Notes under the pieces: model-generated | What the model saw: only the letters and a program-made list of their open reading frames with translations | What the model was told of the DNA's origin: nothing | Databases searched by the model: none | Program-made: the position numbers and the translations under genes | Part shown: in pieces, positions 23,776 to 35,170 of the stretch | Position numbering within the stretch: position 1 is the first letter of the stretch | Layout: each line of letters starts with the position of its first letter | Assembly (NCBI GenBank): GCA_022495995.1 | Contig: JAFEMH010003634.1 | Location: 62,001 to 126,000 of the forward strand | Direction of reading: 5' to 3' | DNA: 64,000 bases | Source of the DNA: Adenophora triphylla var. japonica | Taxonomy: Eukaryota > Streptophyta > Magnoliopsida > Asterales > Campanulaceae

Positions 23776-25184
23776 TGAATGTGCGCTCGCCCGAAAAATT
23801 TGGATTTTCGAATGATAAAAAAAAGGAGTCGCCAAGCCATGTTTTAAGGTACACTTTGAAAAACCTTTGGAAGAGAAAATGGGTCCGGGGGTCAGATTAC
23901 GTGTTGAGAAGAACCGAGAGTTCACCCAACACGCCTCGTCCGTAGACGAGTCTTTCTAATTAAACATCCAAGTAATCCAAAGTGTGTGCAATCAATGATG
24001 ATAAACAAATGTAGTAAACATGAATTTCATTGATTAGAAATGAGATCTACAACTTTTGAACCAATTATTTAGGGAGGCCACATCCCATATACATAGATCA
24101 AAACAGATTACAAGAGGAAAATGGTCTCTGCAAACAGACATAGAGTGTCGCGTGACATATGACATGCATGGCTGAAGGTGTCGCGTGACACAGGATCAAC
24201 CAAGCACGATGTGTCGCGTGACACAGGACGTCCGTATGCAGATACCTCACAGCTTGAACACAGAAGAACAAACAGCCAACACAGATCTAACTATACAACC
24301 AGAATAACTTCGGAATGAACAAATTAACAACAATTCAGCCCAGGGGGTGTGGATATGGGTAGATCCACACTCCCTTGGGATATAAACACCAATTCCCACA
24401 ATAATTAAATCATGAACACTCAATTATTCAAATCAACAATGTTAAACAGAGAGATTGCGATTGGGGTTCAGTAATCTAGATGGATGGAATCTGATTACTG
24501 AACCCAAGGAAGATAAAACAATGGAATTATCAAAGTAGTAAGGTAGGAGAGAGAGAGAGATGGAATTGAGAGTGTTACCCTTGTTGATTCCACGAATCCT
24601 AGACCAAGGCTGGTATAGAACCCTTCTACAGCAGCTTCTGGAGGTGCTTGAACTGGATTGGATTGATGGATGAAGGATCTAAGTATTGGTGGGTGAATTG
24701 GGTTGAATTGGGGGGAATTGAAGGTGGATTTGGGTAGGAGAGAGAGAGGGGCGTGTTCAATGTGTGTGTTACGCTCTAATTTTTGCAGAGTAACAGTATG
24801 TGAAAGTTGGGATCAATTTCTGAGAGGGGTAGGGTCTTATTTATAGGCTGCATTTGATGGTCAAAAGGTGTCGCACGACCTTCTGTAACCATTTTCCAAG
24901 CCTCGACTTGTCGCGTGACACAAGGTGTCACCAACTGCTTTTGGCGCCAAAACTAGTTTCTGGAACATTCTGGGATAATACCCAAAAGGTCCAAAACAGG
25001 TTTATTCCCTATAGGTCCTTTAGCACGAGCAAAGTACCCAAAAGGTACTTCCTTCGCGAGAAACTTATGGGATGTTTCCGGAAGTCTCGGAATAGACCGG
25101 GAATTTACCAAAACGCTCCTTAATGCAATTTTATCGTATTAAAATGCACCGAAAAGGGTAGCAAATTGGATTGGCATACTTACA
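23776..25184 (-). repeat. Middle, diverged LTR (LTR-B)
   Basis: 1,409 bp with the same ends as LTR-A (plus-strand TGAATGTGCGCTCGCC ... ACTTACA) and the same layout, but clearly diverged and shorter. It contains four or five TGTCGCGTGACACA-type motifs (about 24147, 24179, 24210, 24908) and a minus-strand TATA at about 24838. It serves both halves: primer site on its left, 3' non-coding region with 31-bp array on its right. No target duplication surrounds it alone. Confidence 0.9.
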
Positions 25185-25374
25185 GAGCCCCTCGGCAACG
25201 TCACTTATGGAATAAGTGAGGTTGTCGATAAAATAAGACCCAATCCCAATGAGCGGCTGGGGATAAGGCGAAGGGATGGACAATGATCTGGTGAGATCGG
25301 ATGGCTGGACCTTTGGAGAAAGGATTCCTACGTATCCCTGGAGGGAATCAAGTCGGTCGTAGTTCAGACTATTC

Positions 25375-25856
25375 GGAGGTGTCTGACCCAAAGAGACTAT
25401 TAGGAGGTGCCTGAACCCGATGGAAGACTGTTAGGAGGCGTCTGAACCCGGTGGAAGACTGTTGGGAGGCGTCTGAACCCGATGGAAGACTGTTGGGAGG
25501 TGTCTGAACCCGGTGGAAGACTGTTGGGAGGCATCTGAACCCGATGGAAGACTGTTGGGAGGTGTCTGAACCCGGTGGAAGACTGTTGGGAGGCGTCTGA
25601 ACCCGATGGAAGACTGTTGGGAGGCGTCTGAACCCGATGGAAGACTGTTGGGAGGTGTCTGAACCCGGTGGAAGACTGTTGGGAGGCATCTGAACCCAAT
25701 GGAAGACTGTTGGGAGGCATCTGAACCCGATGGAAGACTGTTGGGAGGCGTCTGAACCCGGTGGAAGACTGTTGGGAGGCGTCTGAACCCGATGGAAGAC
25801 TGTTAGGAGGCGTCTGAACCCGATGGAAGACTGTTAGGAGGCGTCTGAACCTGATT
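25375..25856 (-). repeat. 31-bp tandem array, about 15 copies (pol-bearing half)
   Basis: Same unit as 12190-12440 but about 15 copies. Variants gcgtct/gtgtct/gcatct and cccgatgg/cccggtgg partly alternate, hinting at amplification of a 62-bp dimer. No spacers, so not a CRISPR. In element orientation it precedes the 3' LTR. Confidence 0.95.
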
Positions 25857-26833
25857 GTGCGAGATGGCCTGAAGAAAATGATTTTCGAGAGTACCAGACA
25901 TGATGATTTGACAATTTGAACGAGATATGGTTTCGTACCTGTGCTGTGCTTACCTGTAGCTGCCGGAGGGACTGATGTTATGGCTGATGATTGTGGAAGG
26001 TTGTAGCTGCCGGAGGGACTGATGCTACTGTTGCTGACGATTGTGACTGCCGGAGGGTCTCATGCCATTGCTGATGAATTGTCGGGTGCGGGACGGTCTT
26101 TGTTGACGGTTGGTTGACTTCGGGATCATGAAATTTTCTTGATGGGACGTGGATTTTGTTTGCTAGGGAACAGATTTTTGCTGATGTTTTGGCGGCAGGG
26201 CCGATGATCTTGATGCACATTGCTGGGGAGACTGATAGACTTGGATTCTTTGTCTCGGTTTTGCTTTGAGGGGCAGTCCTCGAGATTCGGTAATGCTCAG
26301 TTGATTGCTGTACCTGCGGGGGAAACAACACTCCAAGCACTATATCTGACTATGCTACTCTGTTAGCAAAGATTAAACTATGTTAGCTTGTTTGCACGAA
26401 TCTGTCCGCTCCAGGAACGGGATGATGGTTGAATGAAAGAAATGTGTTCATTGTATTGAATGGTCGGCTTTGCCGGGTTTGTACATGAGATGATGGAACT
26501 ATATCGGGTGAGTGTGTATAGTGATACATATGGTGGGGGACCCTCTCTCGTGCATTTACATGCGAATGTGTGTGAGGATGGGGGGTATTGCAGCGACGGC
26601 AAGTCGGAGAGTGCCCTGGGGGGAATACTTGCAGAAAATTTGATGTTGTCTGATGTTGATCAGACGTGTCGCCCGACATGACGTGTCTGCTGGGCAAGTT
26701 GTGTCGCATGACTGGATGAAGCTCGTAACATGCCCTTTTAAATCAGCTTAGGATTCATTTGTAGACACTGCCCTTTCAGTAGGAGAACACCAGCAGCCCC
26801 AGCTTGACAGACAAGCGATTTCTGTGACCAAGG
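25857..26833 (-). other. Tat 3' non-coding region
   Basis: Contains about three of the 41-bp units (25960-26090) and blocks shared with 13400-14260 (gcgggggaaac, accctctc, gcaagtcgg). It has two TGTCGCxxGAC motifs (26669, 26702). No recognised gene. Confidence 0.6.
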
Positions 26834-26851
26834 TTGGAACTTTCAATCACC

Positions 26852-28423
26852 ATGGAGCACTATAACAGAGAAGTAGCTTCTCAGGAGCATCAATTTCGCC
26901 AAGACCTTGTCGAAGTTTTGCGATTTCACCAAAAGCATCATGGGAAAATCATTGACAAGCGGTATGGCATGCCGTGTCTTTGGCCTTTGAAGAATTGGAG
27001 GGTTGATTGGGATTTACTCCGGGCAGCTTCAAGTTTCTGGGACTCAAAGAGACACGTGTTTACTTTATCATACAATGATCTGACTCCAACCATGGAGGAT
27101 TTCAGAGCATTGACAGGCCTGGGCGAGGCGGAGACTGTAGCATTTCCCAGGGACGGACGGTCAATCACGGAGCAATTATCAGCTTTCTTGTGCTTGCCAG
27201 CAGATCAGGTGTCATCTATGATTCTGGATGATGGACTCGTAGACTTGACCCGGATGGCCCGGTTGCGCTTTTCCAGTCCGGAGCTGTTCGATCTTTCTAC
27301 ATCTCTGGACATATATGTATTGCTTACCCTGTCGTCTTACTATTTCTGTGGATATGTCGGAGTCTGCTCGAGTGCGTTGCTGGAGATTGTCAGACAACTC
27401 AGGGGTGACTGAGGTGTGGACCTTCGTCATATGCAATCTGGACAAGGGGAGATGGACATTGTACCGTTGCTGTTGGCTGAGACCTACCACGGCCTTGATA
27501 GGTTAGCAGGAGGATCTGATTTCATGGGTGCAGGCAGCCCCAGTTTGTTGTCCTTGTGGCTTTCTGAGAGGTTACGCTTGATAGGGCCATTACCAGAGGG
27601 TTAGATAGCGATGCCTTGGGTGACAAGACAACGCAGATTGCTGAGGGATGCGGTTGCTGACAGCTGGCAGATAAGATTGACGCGGTATGGGATTGCTGAC
27701 CTGAGCTTTTGGATTCCGGCGTGGGGGTTACGGACCATGAGAGATATTTAGGATGGGTCAGTGGTAGTCAGGCTACCAGGGTTGCATGTGTCTTCATTCT
27801 GTGTCCCGTCATTGATGAGCAGGCAGTATGGGTACCCTCAGCAGATTGTCCGGGCTTTGAGAGAGAGGCTGATGACTGATGTTGTTTCGATGGACATGAC
27901 TGAGCCCCAGACTGTGCAGTTTTTCAGCAGATCCTTTCTGGAGGGTTTCTTTCCCACTCGGACACTTCTTCGACAGTCCAGAGGGATTACATTCCTGACC
28001 ACGGAGTATTTGATCTGGTATGAGGAGCAACGGGGTCCTGTGCAGTTGACGATAGAGGCTCGTCGTCGGGAATACTTGGGAGTAAACTACCCGACCAGTC
28101 GGTCTTTCAGAGATACAGAGGCCCAGGGGAACCCAGATGATGTTACCGGTGATATTGCTAAGGACTATCGGAGGCAAGAGATCCAGAGAGCTGCTATGAG
28201 GGATGATCCAGAGGTGATAGCTCGCAGAGAGGCCTTGAGACAAGAGAGAAATGCTAGGGCAGCTTTGAGGGAGACTGGTCTGATCGAGCCACCGGCACGC
28301 ATTATACCTGAGCTTGGACGAGCTCAAACTGACTTATTTGACATCCCTAGGCCAAGGACCTCCCGGGGACAGAGGAAAAGGAAGGATAGAGATGCAAGTT
28401 CGGGAGCGGGAACGAGCTCTTAG
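26852..28423 (+). pseudogene. Antisense DUF7745/plant-mobile-domain-like gene remnant
   Basis: One reading frame of about 523 codons, ATG at 26852, interrupted by three in-frame stops (TGA 27410-27412, TAG 27602-27604, TAG 27749-27751) and no frameshift. Features recall the DUF7745/plant mobile domain group: an N-terminal W-x-L...FWDSKRHVFTLSYNDLTPTM segment followed by LTGLGEAE; a central DIVPLLLAETYHGLDRL stretch; a FWIPAWGL then RQYGYPQQI stretch; and a basic, R/K-rich tail. It lies between pol and the 3' LTR but on the opposite strand to pol, 0.6 kb past the pol stop. Antisense extra ORFs in this position are known in Tat-lineage elements; their role is unknown. The family name is my recognition of the pattern, not a search result. 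Confidence 0.65.
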
Positions 28424-29025
28424 ACGCTTTTATCTGAGAGATAGGAGACTCTTTTGTTTGTATTTTGAGGGAGAGATTTATTATATGAAACATGAGTATC
28501 CCTTGATTACTTTATTGCAGACAAAATAGATGTTCGCATTTTGAAAATTCATTGCCTTTTATTCGCAGCAAGTTATTTGAATCGAAAGCAGTCCGTGCTT
28601 GAACTCATAAAAAAGAATATTAATTTAAAGTGAACCTTTGAAAAGCCTTGGAACTGTAATCAAAACACATTTTGGCAAGATTTGAGATTTCACAGCATTT
28701 TAGACCGAACCACGTGTGGTTGCCTACGTTCCCCTTTTGCACAGAGAACTAAGGGGCTCAGATCTCCGTAGTTCGACTCAATTAACTTTTGTGTTTAAGA
28801 AAGGGAAGACAAAAGGGGGACATGGTGCAACCCTGTTTTTTACCTAGACCGCCCATTTTAGGGTTTTCAGTCTAGTTGGGTATATTCTTTTAGCACCGGG
28901 CGCGTCCCTTATTTTTGCATGGACTGCCTTTTGAGAGGTTTTCAGTCTCATCTGGGACAATTTTGTTGCGCCTTTATTTTCACTTCTTTTTTTTTATTTT
29001 TTATATACAGAGGGGAAAGACTCGA
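28424..29025 (-). other. Spacer between antisense gene and pol end
   Basis: Non-coding. Includes the conserved CCTACG...CGTAGTTCG block (28722-28775) and a T-rich tract (28985-29005). In element orientation it is the start of the 3' untranslated region after the pol stop. Confidence 0.6.
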
Positions 29026-30702
29026 TCAAACATAATACCGCCGCAACTTGTCGCCGTTGACGGGGTGCAGGAACGGGTTGCCGTCCAAATCTGTCAGCTG
29101 CATAGCTCCTCCGGAGAATATCTTTTTCACTAGAAAAGGCCCGACCCAGACAGGTGCCCATTTGCCCAATGCACTGCTCTGATTCGAGGGCTTCATCTTG
29201 AGGACTAACTCACCAACCTTGATGTCCCTGGGTTTCACTCTTTTGTCGAAAGCACGGGCCATTCTCTTCTGATACGCCCGGTTATGCTCCATGGCCTTTA
29301 ATCTGCGTTCGTCCAACAGTGCTAATTCATTGTATCGACTTTGGAGCCATTCAATCTCATTTACTTCATTTTCAAGAATTACCCTGAGGGATGGAATCTC
29401 TAGCTCAATGGGCATGACAGCCTCCATTCCGTAAGTTAAGGCATAGGGAGTTGCACCGGTAGCGGTCCGAATTGAAGTGCAGTAGCCCCACAATGCTAGA
29501 TGCAGTTTCTCTGGCCAGTCCCTTCCTCGCTCGGCCATCTTCTTTATGATTCGCTCAAGGTTCTTATTGGCAGCCTCAACAACACCGTTTGTCTACGGTC
29601 TGTATGGTGACGACTTATGGCGCTTAACCCTGTATTCGGGGAGAAGACGATCGTTTTCTCCTTCAAAATGGGATCCATTGTCAGAGATGATCTCATTCGG
29701 GACTCCATAGCGGCAAAAGATTTGTTCCTTTATGAAGCGAGCAACTTTCTTAGCTGTAAGCACTTTGTAGGACGCAGCTTCCACCCACTTTGTGAAGTAA
29801 TCTACTGCGACCAAAACAAATGAATGTCCATTGCTCCCTGATGGAGTTATCTTCCCGATGACATTGATTCCCCACATTGCAAAGGGCCAAGGAGTTGTCA
29901 TACAATATAGATCATGAGGAGGGATGTGGTTTAGGTTGGAGAACCGCTGACACTTGTCGCAAGTCCGCACAAACTGGATGCAATCGGTCTCCATGGTGAT
30001 CCAGAAGTAACCAGTCTGATAATACTGTGCATAAGGGATCGAGCATTCATGTGAGGTCCGCAGGCGCCATTGTGAACATCTTCCATTATTCTCTGAGCTT
30101 TCTCTTTACTGATACAGAGCAGGAGTGGGCAACCTTCCCTTTTCTTCCATAGCTCATTGCCAAGTATGACGTACTGTGCTGATAGCCTTTTCAGAGCTTG
30201 CAGGCTTTTGGCACGGATACCTTTTAGGTCACCTTTTTTATCAACGGGGAAGGATGCTTCACCATGTTTGAGATACTGAAAGATCTGGCTGTACCACGGC
30301 TCATCGACGGTTTCAAGCTCGATCTCGCAACAGTATGTTGGATTTTCTCGCCTTCCGACCCTGAACGGCTTGATTGACTTTCCTTCTGGTATTTCCACCA
30401 AAGAAGCCAGAGTAGCTAGCGCATCGGCAAATCTGTTCTTATCTCACGGCAGGAACTGGAATGACACTTCCTTAAATTGGTCGACGAGCTCTGCAATGTA
30501 AGCATGATACTTCTGGAGACGCGGATCTGTAGTTTTCCATCTGTTGGCGGCTTGATTGATTATCAGCTGGGAATCACCAAACACTTCCAATTCATCCACA
30601 TTCCGTTCAAGGGCAGCCTCAAGACCGGCTATGCAAGCTTCATATTCGGCTGCATTGTTGGTAACCGAGAAGTTTAGCTTGATGGCTATGGGGGTGTGCA
30701 TG
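29026..30702 (-). pseudogene. Tat pol, 3' part: RNase H end and integrase (broken)
   Basis: Reading down the minus strand: end of an archaeal-type RNase H (NNAAEYEA, GDSQLI and NRFADALA give its E, D and D), cut by TGA at 30444-30446. Then the integrase zinc-binding region (H..H and CDKC) is disturbed by a frameshift near 30020. The catalytic core has the three acidic residues visible in VDYFTKWVEA, SDNGSHF and NGVVEAAN. A TAG at 29593-29595 falls just before the last. The C-terminal GKWAPVWVGPFLV piece is a GPY/F-type module, ending at the stop near 29026-29036. It would integrate element cDNA, but these lesions make it non-functional. It is the continuation of 32446-34094 across the solo LTR. 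Confidence 0.9.
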
Positions 30703-32440
30703 TGTGAGTACCCCGATCCGAACTCAAGTTTTGGATTCAATTTAATTAAATTTGGGCTTACACAAATTGCTAAGAAGCAATTAGAAGTCCAAAATTCCCA
30801 GCAGCCCACCAACCCACTGGGCCTGCCAAGTTCTCGGCCCATTATGGCCAAAAAGAGTACGCTGTCGTCCGACAAGGGACATTAAGGCGGTTTAACTGCC
30901 TATGTCGTGCGACATAAGAAGCCCCATCAGGATGCCTATAAATAGAAGGCATGGCTGATCATTTTAAGAGAGGCAAGGAAGAGAGCCAAAGTGAGGGTCA
31001 AGTCCTGAGGGAAAGATCAGTAAAATAGGGGAAACTCTTTCCAAATAGAGTCTCTCCCTCTCTCTCACACACACACACTCACCTCCCTCCCCACACACAC
31101 ACACACACTTCAAGGTCAAGACTCCAAGAAGCTTCCTTTGGTGGTGATTGAAGGGGTAGACACCATACTATTGGTGATTCTACTTCGTGGACTACAATAG
31201 GTAGACCCTAAACCTCTCTCTCTCTTTAAATAAAGTCTTTAAATATACCTTGCATGCATACTTGCTCTCTTACCATGTAGAAATTGGGATTTTGCATGAC
31301 AAAGGTGGTGGAGAAGTGAATCTTCAATATTCACTTCTCCCCACCTCAGATCTGGACATTTGGTCATCTTAGGATCAATAAAAATGCAATCTTTATGTAT
31401 TTGCATGGAGTTAGGAGGTGATGGCTACTTCAAAGTGGCCAAAATCATGTGATTTATCACACTTTGGCCACTAAAGCCATGTGACCCTCCCATTATACTC
31501 ATATATTATTGTCATATCACTGTTTACAGTAGTTAAATATGCTTGGTTTGCTTGGGAAACAAAGGAGGAACCAAACAGACTGAAGGGCACTGAAACATGC
31601 TCCCCATGTCGTGCGACATAAGTCTCCATGGAGACCCTGTGTCATACGACATGGGACTCCCAGAAGGCTGCAAAGCCATTCTTGGACTTCAGAATCTGCT
31701 AGGTCTATCCCTTCGTGACCCAAAGCCTACCTAAGCATCTTCTGGCTCATAAGCCACTATTTGGGTGCCTAAACTCAGTTTGGATGCAACCTAATTGACG
31801 GAAGAGGATCAACGTATGACATAGACAACTTCAAAAGACTCTATGTCATATGACATCCGTGTCGACAAAGTCTATCGTGACTTTGTCCACTCCCATCACC
31901 CCCAAACTGGGTTCTAGGCCACTAAGTAGTGTCCTAAATGAGCAAAATAATGCCTTTTCATTTCTTGAGTAGCTTTACCTCTGTAAAGGACAGTCTGTCT
32001 CAAAAACTTCTGCCTTGTGATAAAAGATGTCATATGTAAAAGGGTGCGGCCCCCTATCATGGCTCGCAAGTTGTATTCAATTCCACACCATTAATGAAAT
32101 CTAAGGCTTGCACACTTTACTTCTTGACACACATCGCACACACATTTTGAATGTCCATATTTGTCCAAATGTTGATTGAAAGTCCCAAAAGGGGCGTGTT
32201 GGGTGAACTCTCTAGTTCTTCCCAACACGTAACCAGACTCCCAGACTCAAAATCTCTTAAAATTAGGTTTTTCAATGTTTTCCTCTAAAAACGGCGTGGC
32301 GACTCCCAAAACAAACCGAAAACTCCTTTTTTCCGCTTCAAAAGCAAAATAAAAATAAAAACAAAAGGGACAAAGGGAAAAAGCAAGAATTTCAAAAGAT
32401 CTCTTTCTTTCCTCTATTTTTTCGGGCGAGCGTTCATTCA
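30703..32440 (+). repeat. Solo LTR of a related Tat family, inserted in pol
   Basis: 1,738 bp, TGTGAGTAC...CGTTCATTCA, flanked by exact 5-bp duplications GCATG (30698-30702; 32441-32445). TATAAATAG at 30937-30945 and the end homologous to LTR-A/B set it on the plus strand, opposite to its host. It contains a CA/CT-rich tract (31060-31110) and five diverged palindromes of the TGTCGTGCGACA type. Leaving it and one GCATG out brings the two RNase H halves into one frame. No internal sequence remains, as after LTR-LTR recombination. Confidence 0.92.
30937..30945 (+). promoter_or_regulatory. Solo LTR TATA box (TATAAATAG)
   Basis: TATAAATAG about 235 bp from the LTR start, downstream of two TGTCGxxCGACA palindromes (30863-30874, 30903-30914). 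It matches the TATA position logic of LTR-A/B/C read on the minus strand. Confidence 0.6.
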
Positions 32441-32445
32441 GCATG

Positions 32446-34094
32446 TCATTCAGGTCTACTAATACCATCCTGATGTCGTTACCTCTTTTGTTCGCTGCAC
32501 CGTCAAAGAATAGCTGCCACCGGTTGCCATTTTCTACGACAAAAATCCCCTCATCTGGGAACTGAAGATCTGGTCCTCGGGTTTCTGTGCTGGGGGAGTC
32601 AGCCAACTGATCTGCCAAAGCATGTCCTTTGATTGCTTTCCGGATCACATACTTAATGTCAAACTCTGCTAGGAAGAAGGTCCATTTGGCCAGTCTGGTG
32701 GAAATGCTGCCTCTGTCACCCTGAAATAGGTACTTAATAGGGTCCATTTTGGAAACCAGATGTACTGTGTGGGATAGCATGTAGTGCTTTAGCTTTCCAA
32801 CCACCCAAACCAGAGCTGCACACGTCTTCTCTAGGGCGGAGTAATTCAACTCGCTGCCTTGGAATTTGCGGCTGACAAAATAGATGGCATTCTCGACCTT
32901 GGAGTCCTTTTTATCTTGCCCTAGCATGGCCCCGATGGCTGTATCTGTGACCGTCAAGTATAGAAGTAAAGGTTTGATCTCATGAGGTGGACAAAGAATA
33001 GGAGAATTAACAAGATAAGCTTTGATTCTCTCGAAAGCTAACTGGCATTCTTCGTTCCAAATCACCTCCTGATTCTTCTTCAGCAGCTTGAATATTGGCT
33101 CACACATGGAAGTCAGCTGGTTGACAAATCGGCTGATGTACTGTAGACGGCCCATGAAACCCTTTACTTCGGAGACAGTTCTGGGCGGCTTCATTTCAAC
33201 AATTGCCTTGACCTTTCTGGGATCCACCTCGATACCGCGCTCTGTAACCATATACCCCAGGACCTTGCCGCGGATAACCCCAAAGGTGCACTTGGCTGGG
33301 TTTAATCTCATGGAGTGCTCCCGAAGTCTGTTGAATAACTTCCTTAGGTCAATGAAATGCTGTCCCTCTGACCCCTTTAAATGGATAATCATATCGTCAA
33401 CATACACTTCGATCTCCTTATGGATCATGTCGTGGAACAGGGTAGTGACGGCCCTCTGATAGGTAGCCTCAGCATTCTTCAGTCCAAACGGTATCACTGT
33501 GTAGCAATAAGTGCCCCAAGGAGTGGTAAATGCTATCTTTTCTTGAGCTTCCTCGGCCATTTTAATCTGATTGTAGCCCGCAAAGCCATCAACGAAGGAC
33601 TTGACTTCATAGTTTGCTGTTGCATCCACAAGCATGTCAATGTTCGGCAGGGGGAAATCATCTTTGGGACTAGCCTTGTTGAGGTCTCGAAAGTCTACGC
33701 AAACCCGTACCTTTCCATTTGCTTTTGTGACCGTTACGATGTTTGCCAGCCAAGTCGGATATTTGATCACCTTGATAAAACCTACCCGTAGGAGTTTTTC
33801 AATCTCTTCCTTGACCTGTAAGGACCACTCGGGCTTGATCCGCCTCAGTTTCTGCTTGATAGGCTTGATCTTTGGATCCAAGGGTATCCGGTGCTCCACG
33901 ATAGATGTGTCCAACCCAGGCATGTCTTTGTAGGACCAGGCAAAAACGTCCACAAACTCTTTAAGCAGCTCGACCAGGGCATCCCGCTCATCTCCGGAGA
34001 AGAAGCTACCAATTTGCGTTTCTTTGGGTTCCTCAGCTGTTCCCAGGTTCACCGTTATCAATATCTCATCGGCAGCTTGGGCCCGGCTTTCCTT
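32446..34094 (-). pseudogene. Tat pol, central part: reverse transcriptase and RNase H
   Basis: Longest surviving pol frame (about 540 codons before it runs into the solo LTR). RT motifs in order: VCVDFRDLNKASPKDDFPLP (about residues 121-140), SFVDGFAGYNQI (157-168), VIPFGLKNAEATYQ, and the active-site YVDD (220-223, in EVYVDDMI). A degenerate first RNase H domain follows (about 365-480; RLAKWTFFLAEFDI), then the start of a second, archaeal-type RNase H (LFFDGAANK, about 518-526), typical of the Tat lineage. It is cut by the solo LTR after VLVDLNDM, and an in-frame TGA at 34095-34097 separates it from upstream sequence. No RT-domain stop is visible, but its surroundings make it non-functional. 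Confidence 0.92.
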
Positions 34095-34097
34095 TCA

Positions 34098-35170
34098 CTC
34101 GCAAACCTGCTTTGAATTATTTTCTAAAATTTGTTCATCTATTAAGTCTGCATTATCTTCAATTGAATCTGGCTTAATTATTTTTAAATCTTTGTGATCA
34201 TTTTTTGTTAAGCGTTCAATCGTTAGATTTGCAATCATGGGATACTCGGAAAGATCGACCATTTTATTCAGAGCGAATGGGAAAACAGTGTTTACAACAC
34301 GACGACGGTTTTCGTCGTGAGGACGTCAGACCGATCGGAGGACTCAAACTCGATTACAAGGGATTCAGGGGAATGACTCAAGACACGGGGGACAAACTTA
34401 GATGCAGAGGGACTGGGACGAGGCTTGAGCCCAAGTTTCTTGATCATAGTCTCCCTGTCAGCGACCGGTCCTTGAAATGAAGTCCAATTCTGCAATGGCC
34501 TCTCTTCAACTGTCTCCAGAATGTTCGAATCTACCGCTGGCCCCTTCTCAAATTCCAACATGGCCACTACCTCGCTATCAGAGGAAAAGTCGATCAAGTC
34601 CAGAGGGTCTTCAGCAACAACAAACTTTTCTGCAAGTACCTCTGCTGTATGCACACCACTTTCAGGCTCTGACAGCCCCTGATCTTCGAACAGATTTTCC
34701 AAATCACCGTCCATGTCTACAAGGTCTGCACCGCGGATCTTGTGTATCACAGGCTCATCTAAAGCGAGCTTCTCAAACTGGTTGACATAATCGGGCCCCC
34801 AAAAATGGTAGCTGTTCTCATATGTGGCAGTAACGCCTGGCCTTCTGGGCATACAGACGAGCATTTCCTTCACTGGGTTCTGACTGGTGGCAAACCTTCG
34901 TATCATCGTCACCCTCTCTTCCATCTGATTCAGCTTTGGTTTCGGGCAAACAAACATTTCCCCATCCTCCTTGACAAAGTGTTTGTTCAGAGACCAGCTG
35001 TAAGGGCGCACCTCAGGCCTTTTGTATCTCTTGCCAGTAGCTAGGGTCATCCGCTCTTTAAGTGCTTCGGCCTTATCATATGCTTTGTCCTTTCCAGTCA
35101 CGATATATCCTAGGCCTTGCCTGTTTCTCTTGGGTTCCGGCATCTCAAGCTTACACGGCCCTTGTTGTCG
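34098..35170 (-). pseudogene. Tat pol, 5' part (post-Gag region) fused to LTR
   Basis: A minus-strand frame (35242 to 34292) whose first codons are translated LTR and whose body is Tat polyprotein between Gag and RT: a RQGLGY motif like the G-patch-type stretch of these elements, then long acidic segments. The junction with LTR-C near 35170 shows a deletion that removed the inner end of the LTR, its primer site and all of gag. A frameshift near 34288 moves the remainder (NTVFPFALN... to 34098) into the RT frame. No protease active-site triplet is evident to me. Confidence 0.75.

Noticed and set aside
25375..25856. CRISPR array
   Set aside because: The 31-bp repeats are contiguous with no unique spacers, and the DNA is eukaryotic.
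33088..35044. Several plus-strand frames of 70-136 codons
   Set aside because: Shadows of minus-strand Tat pol.
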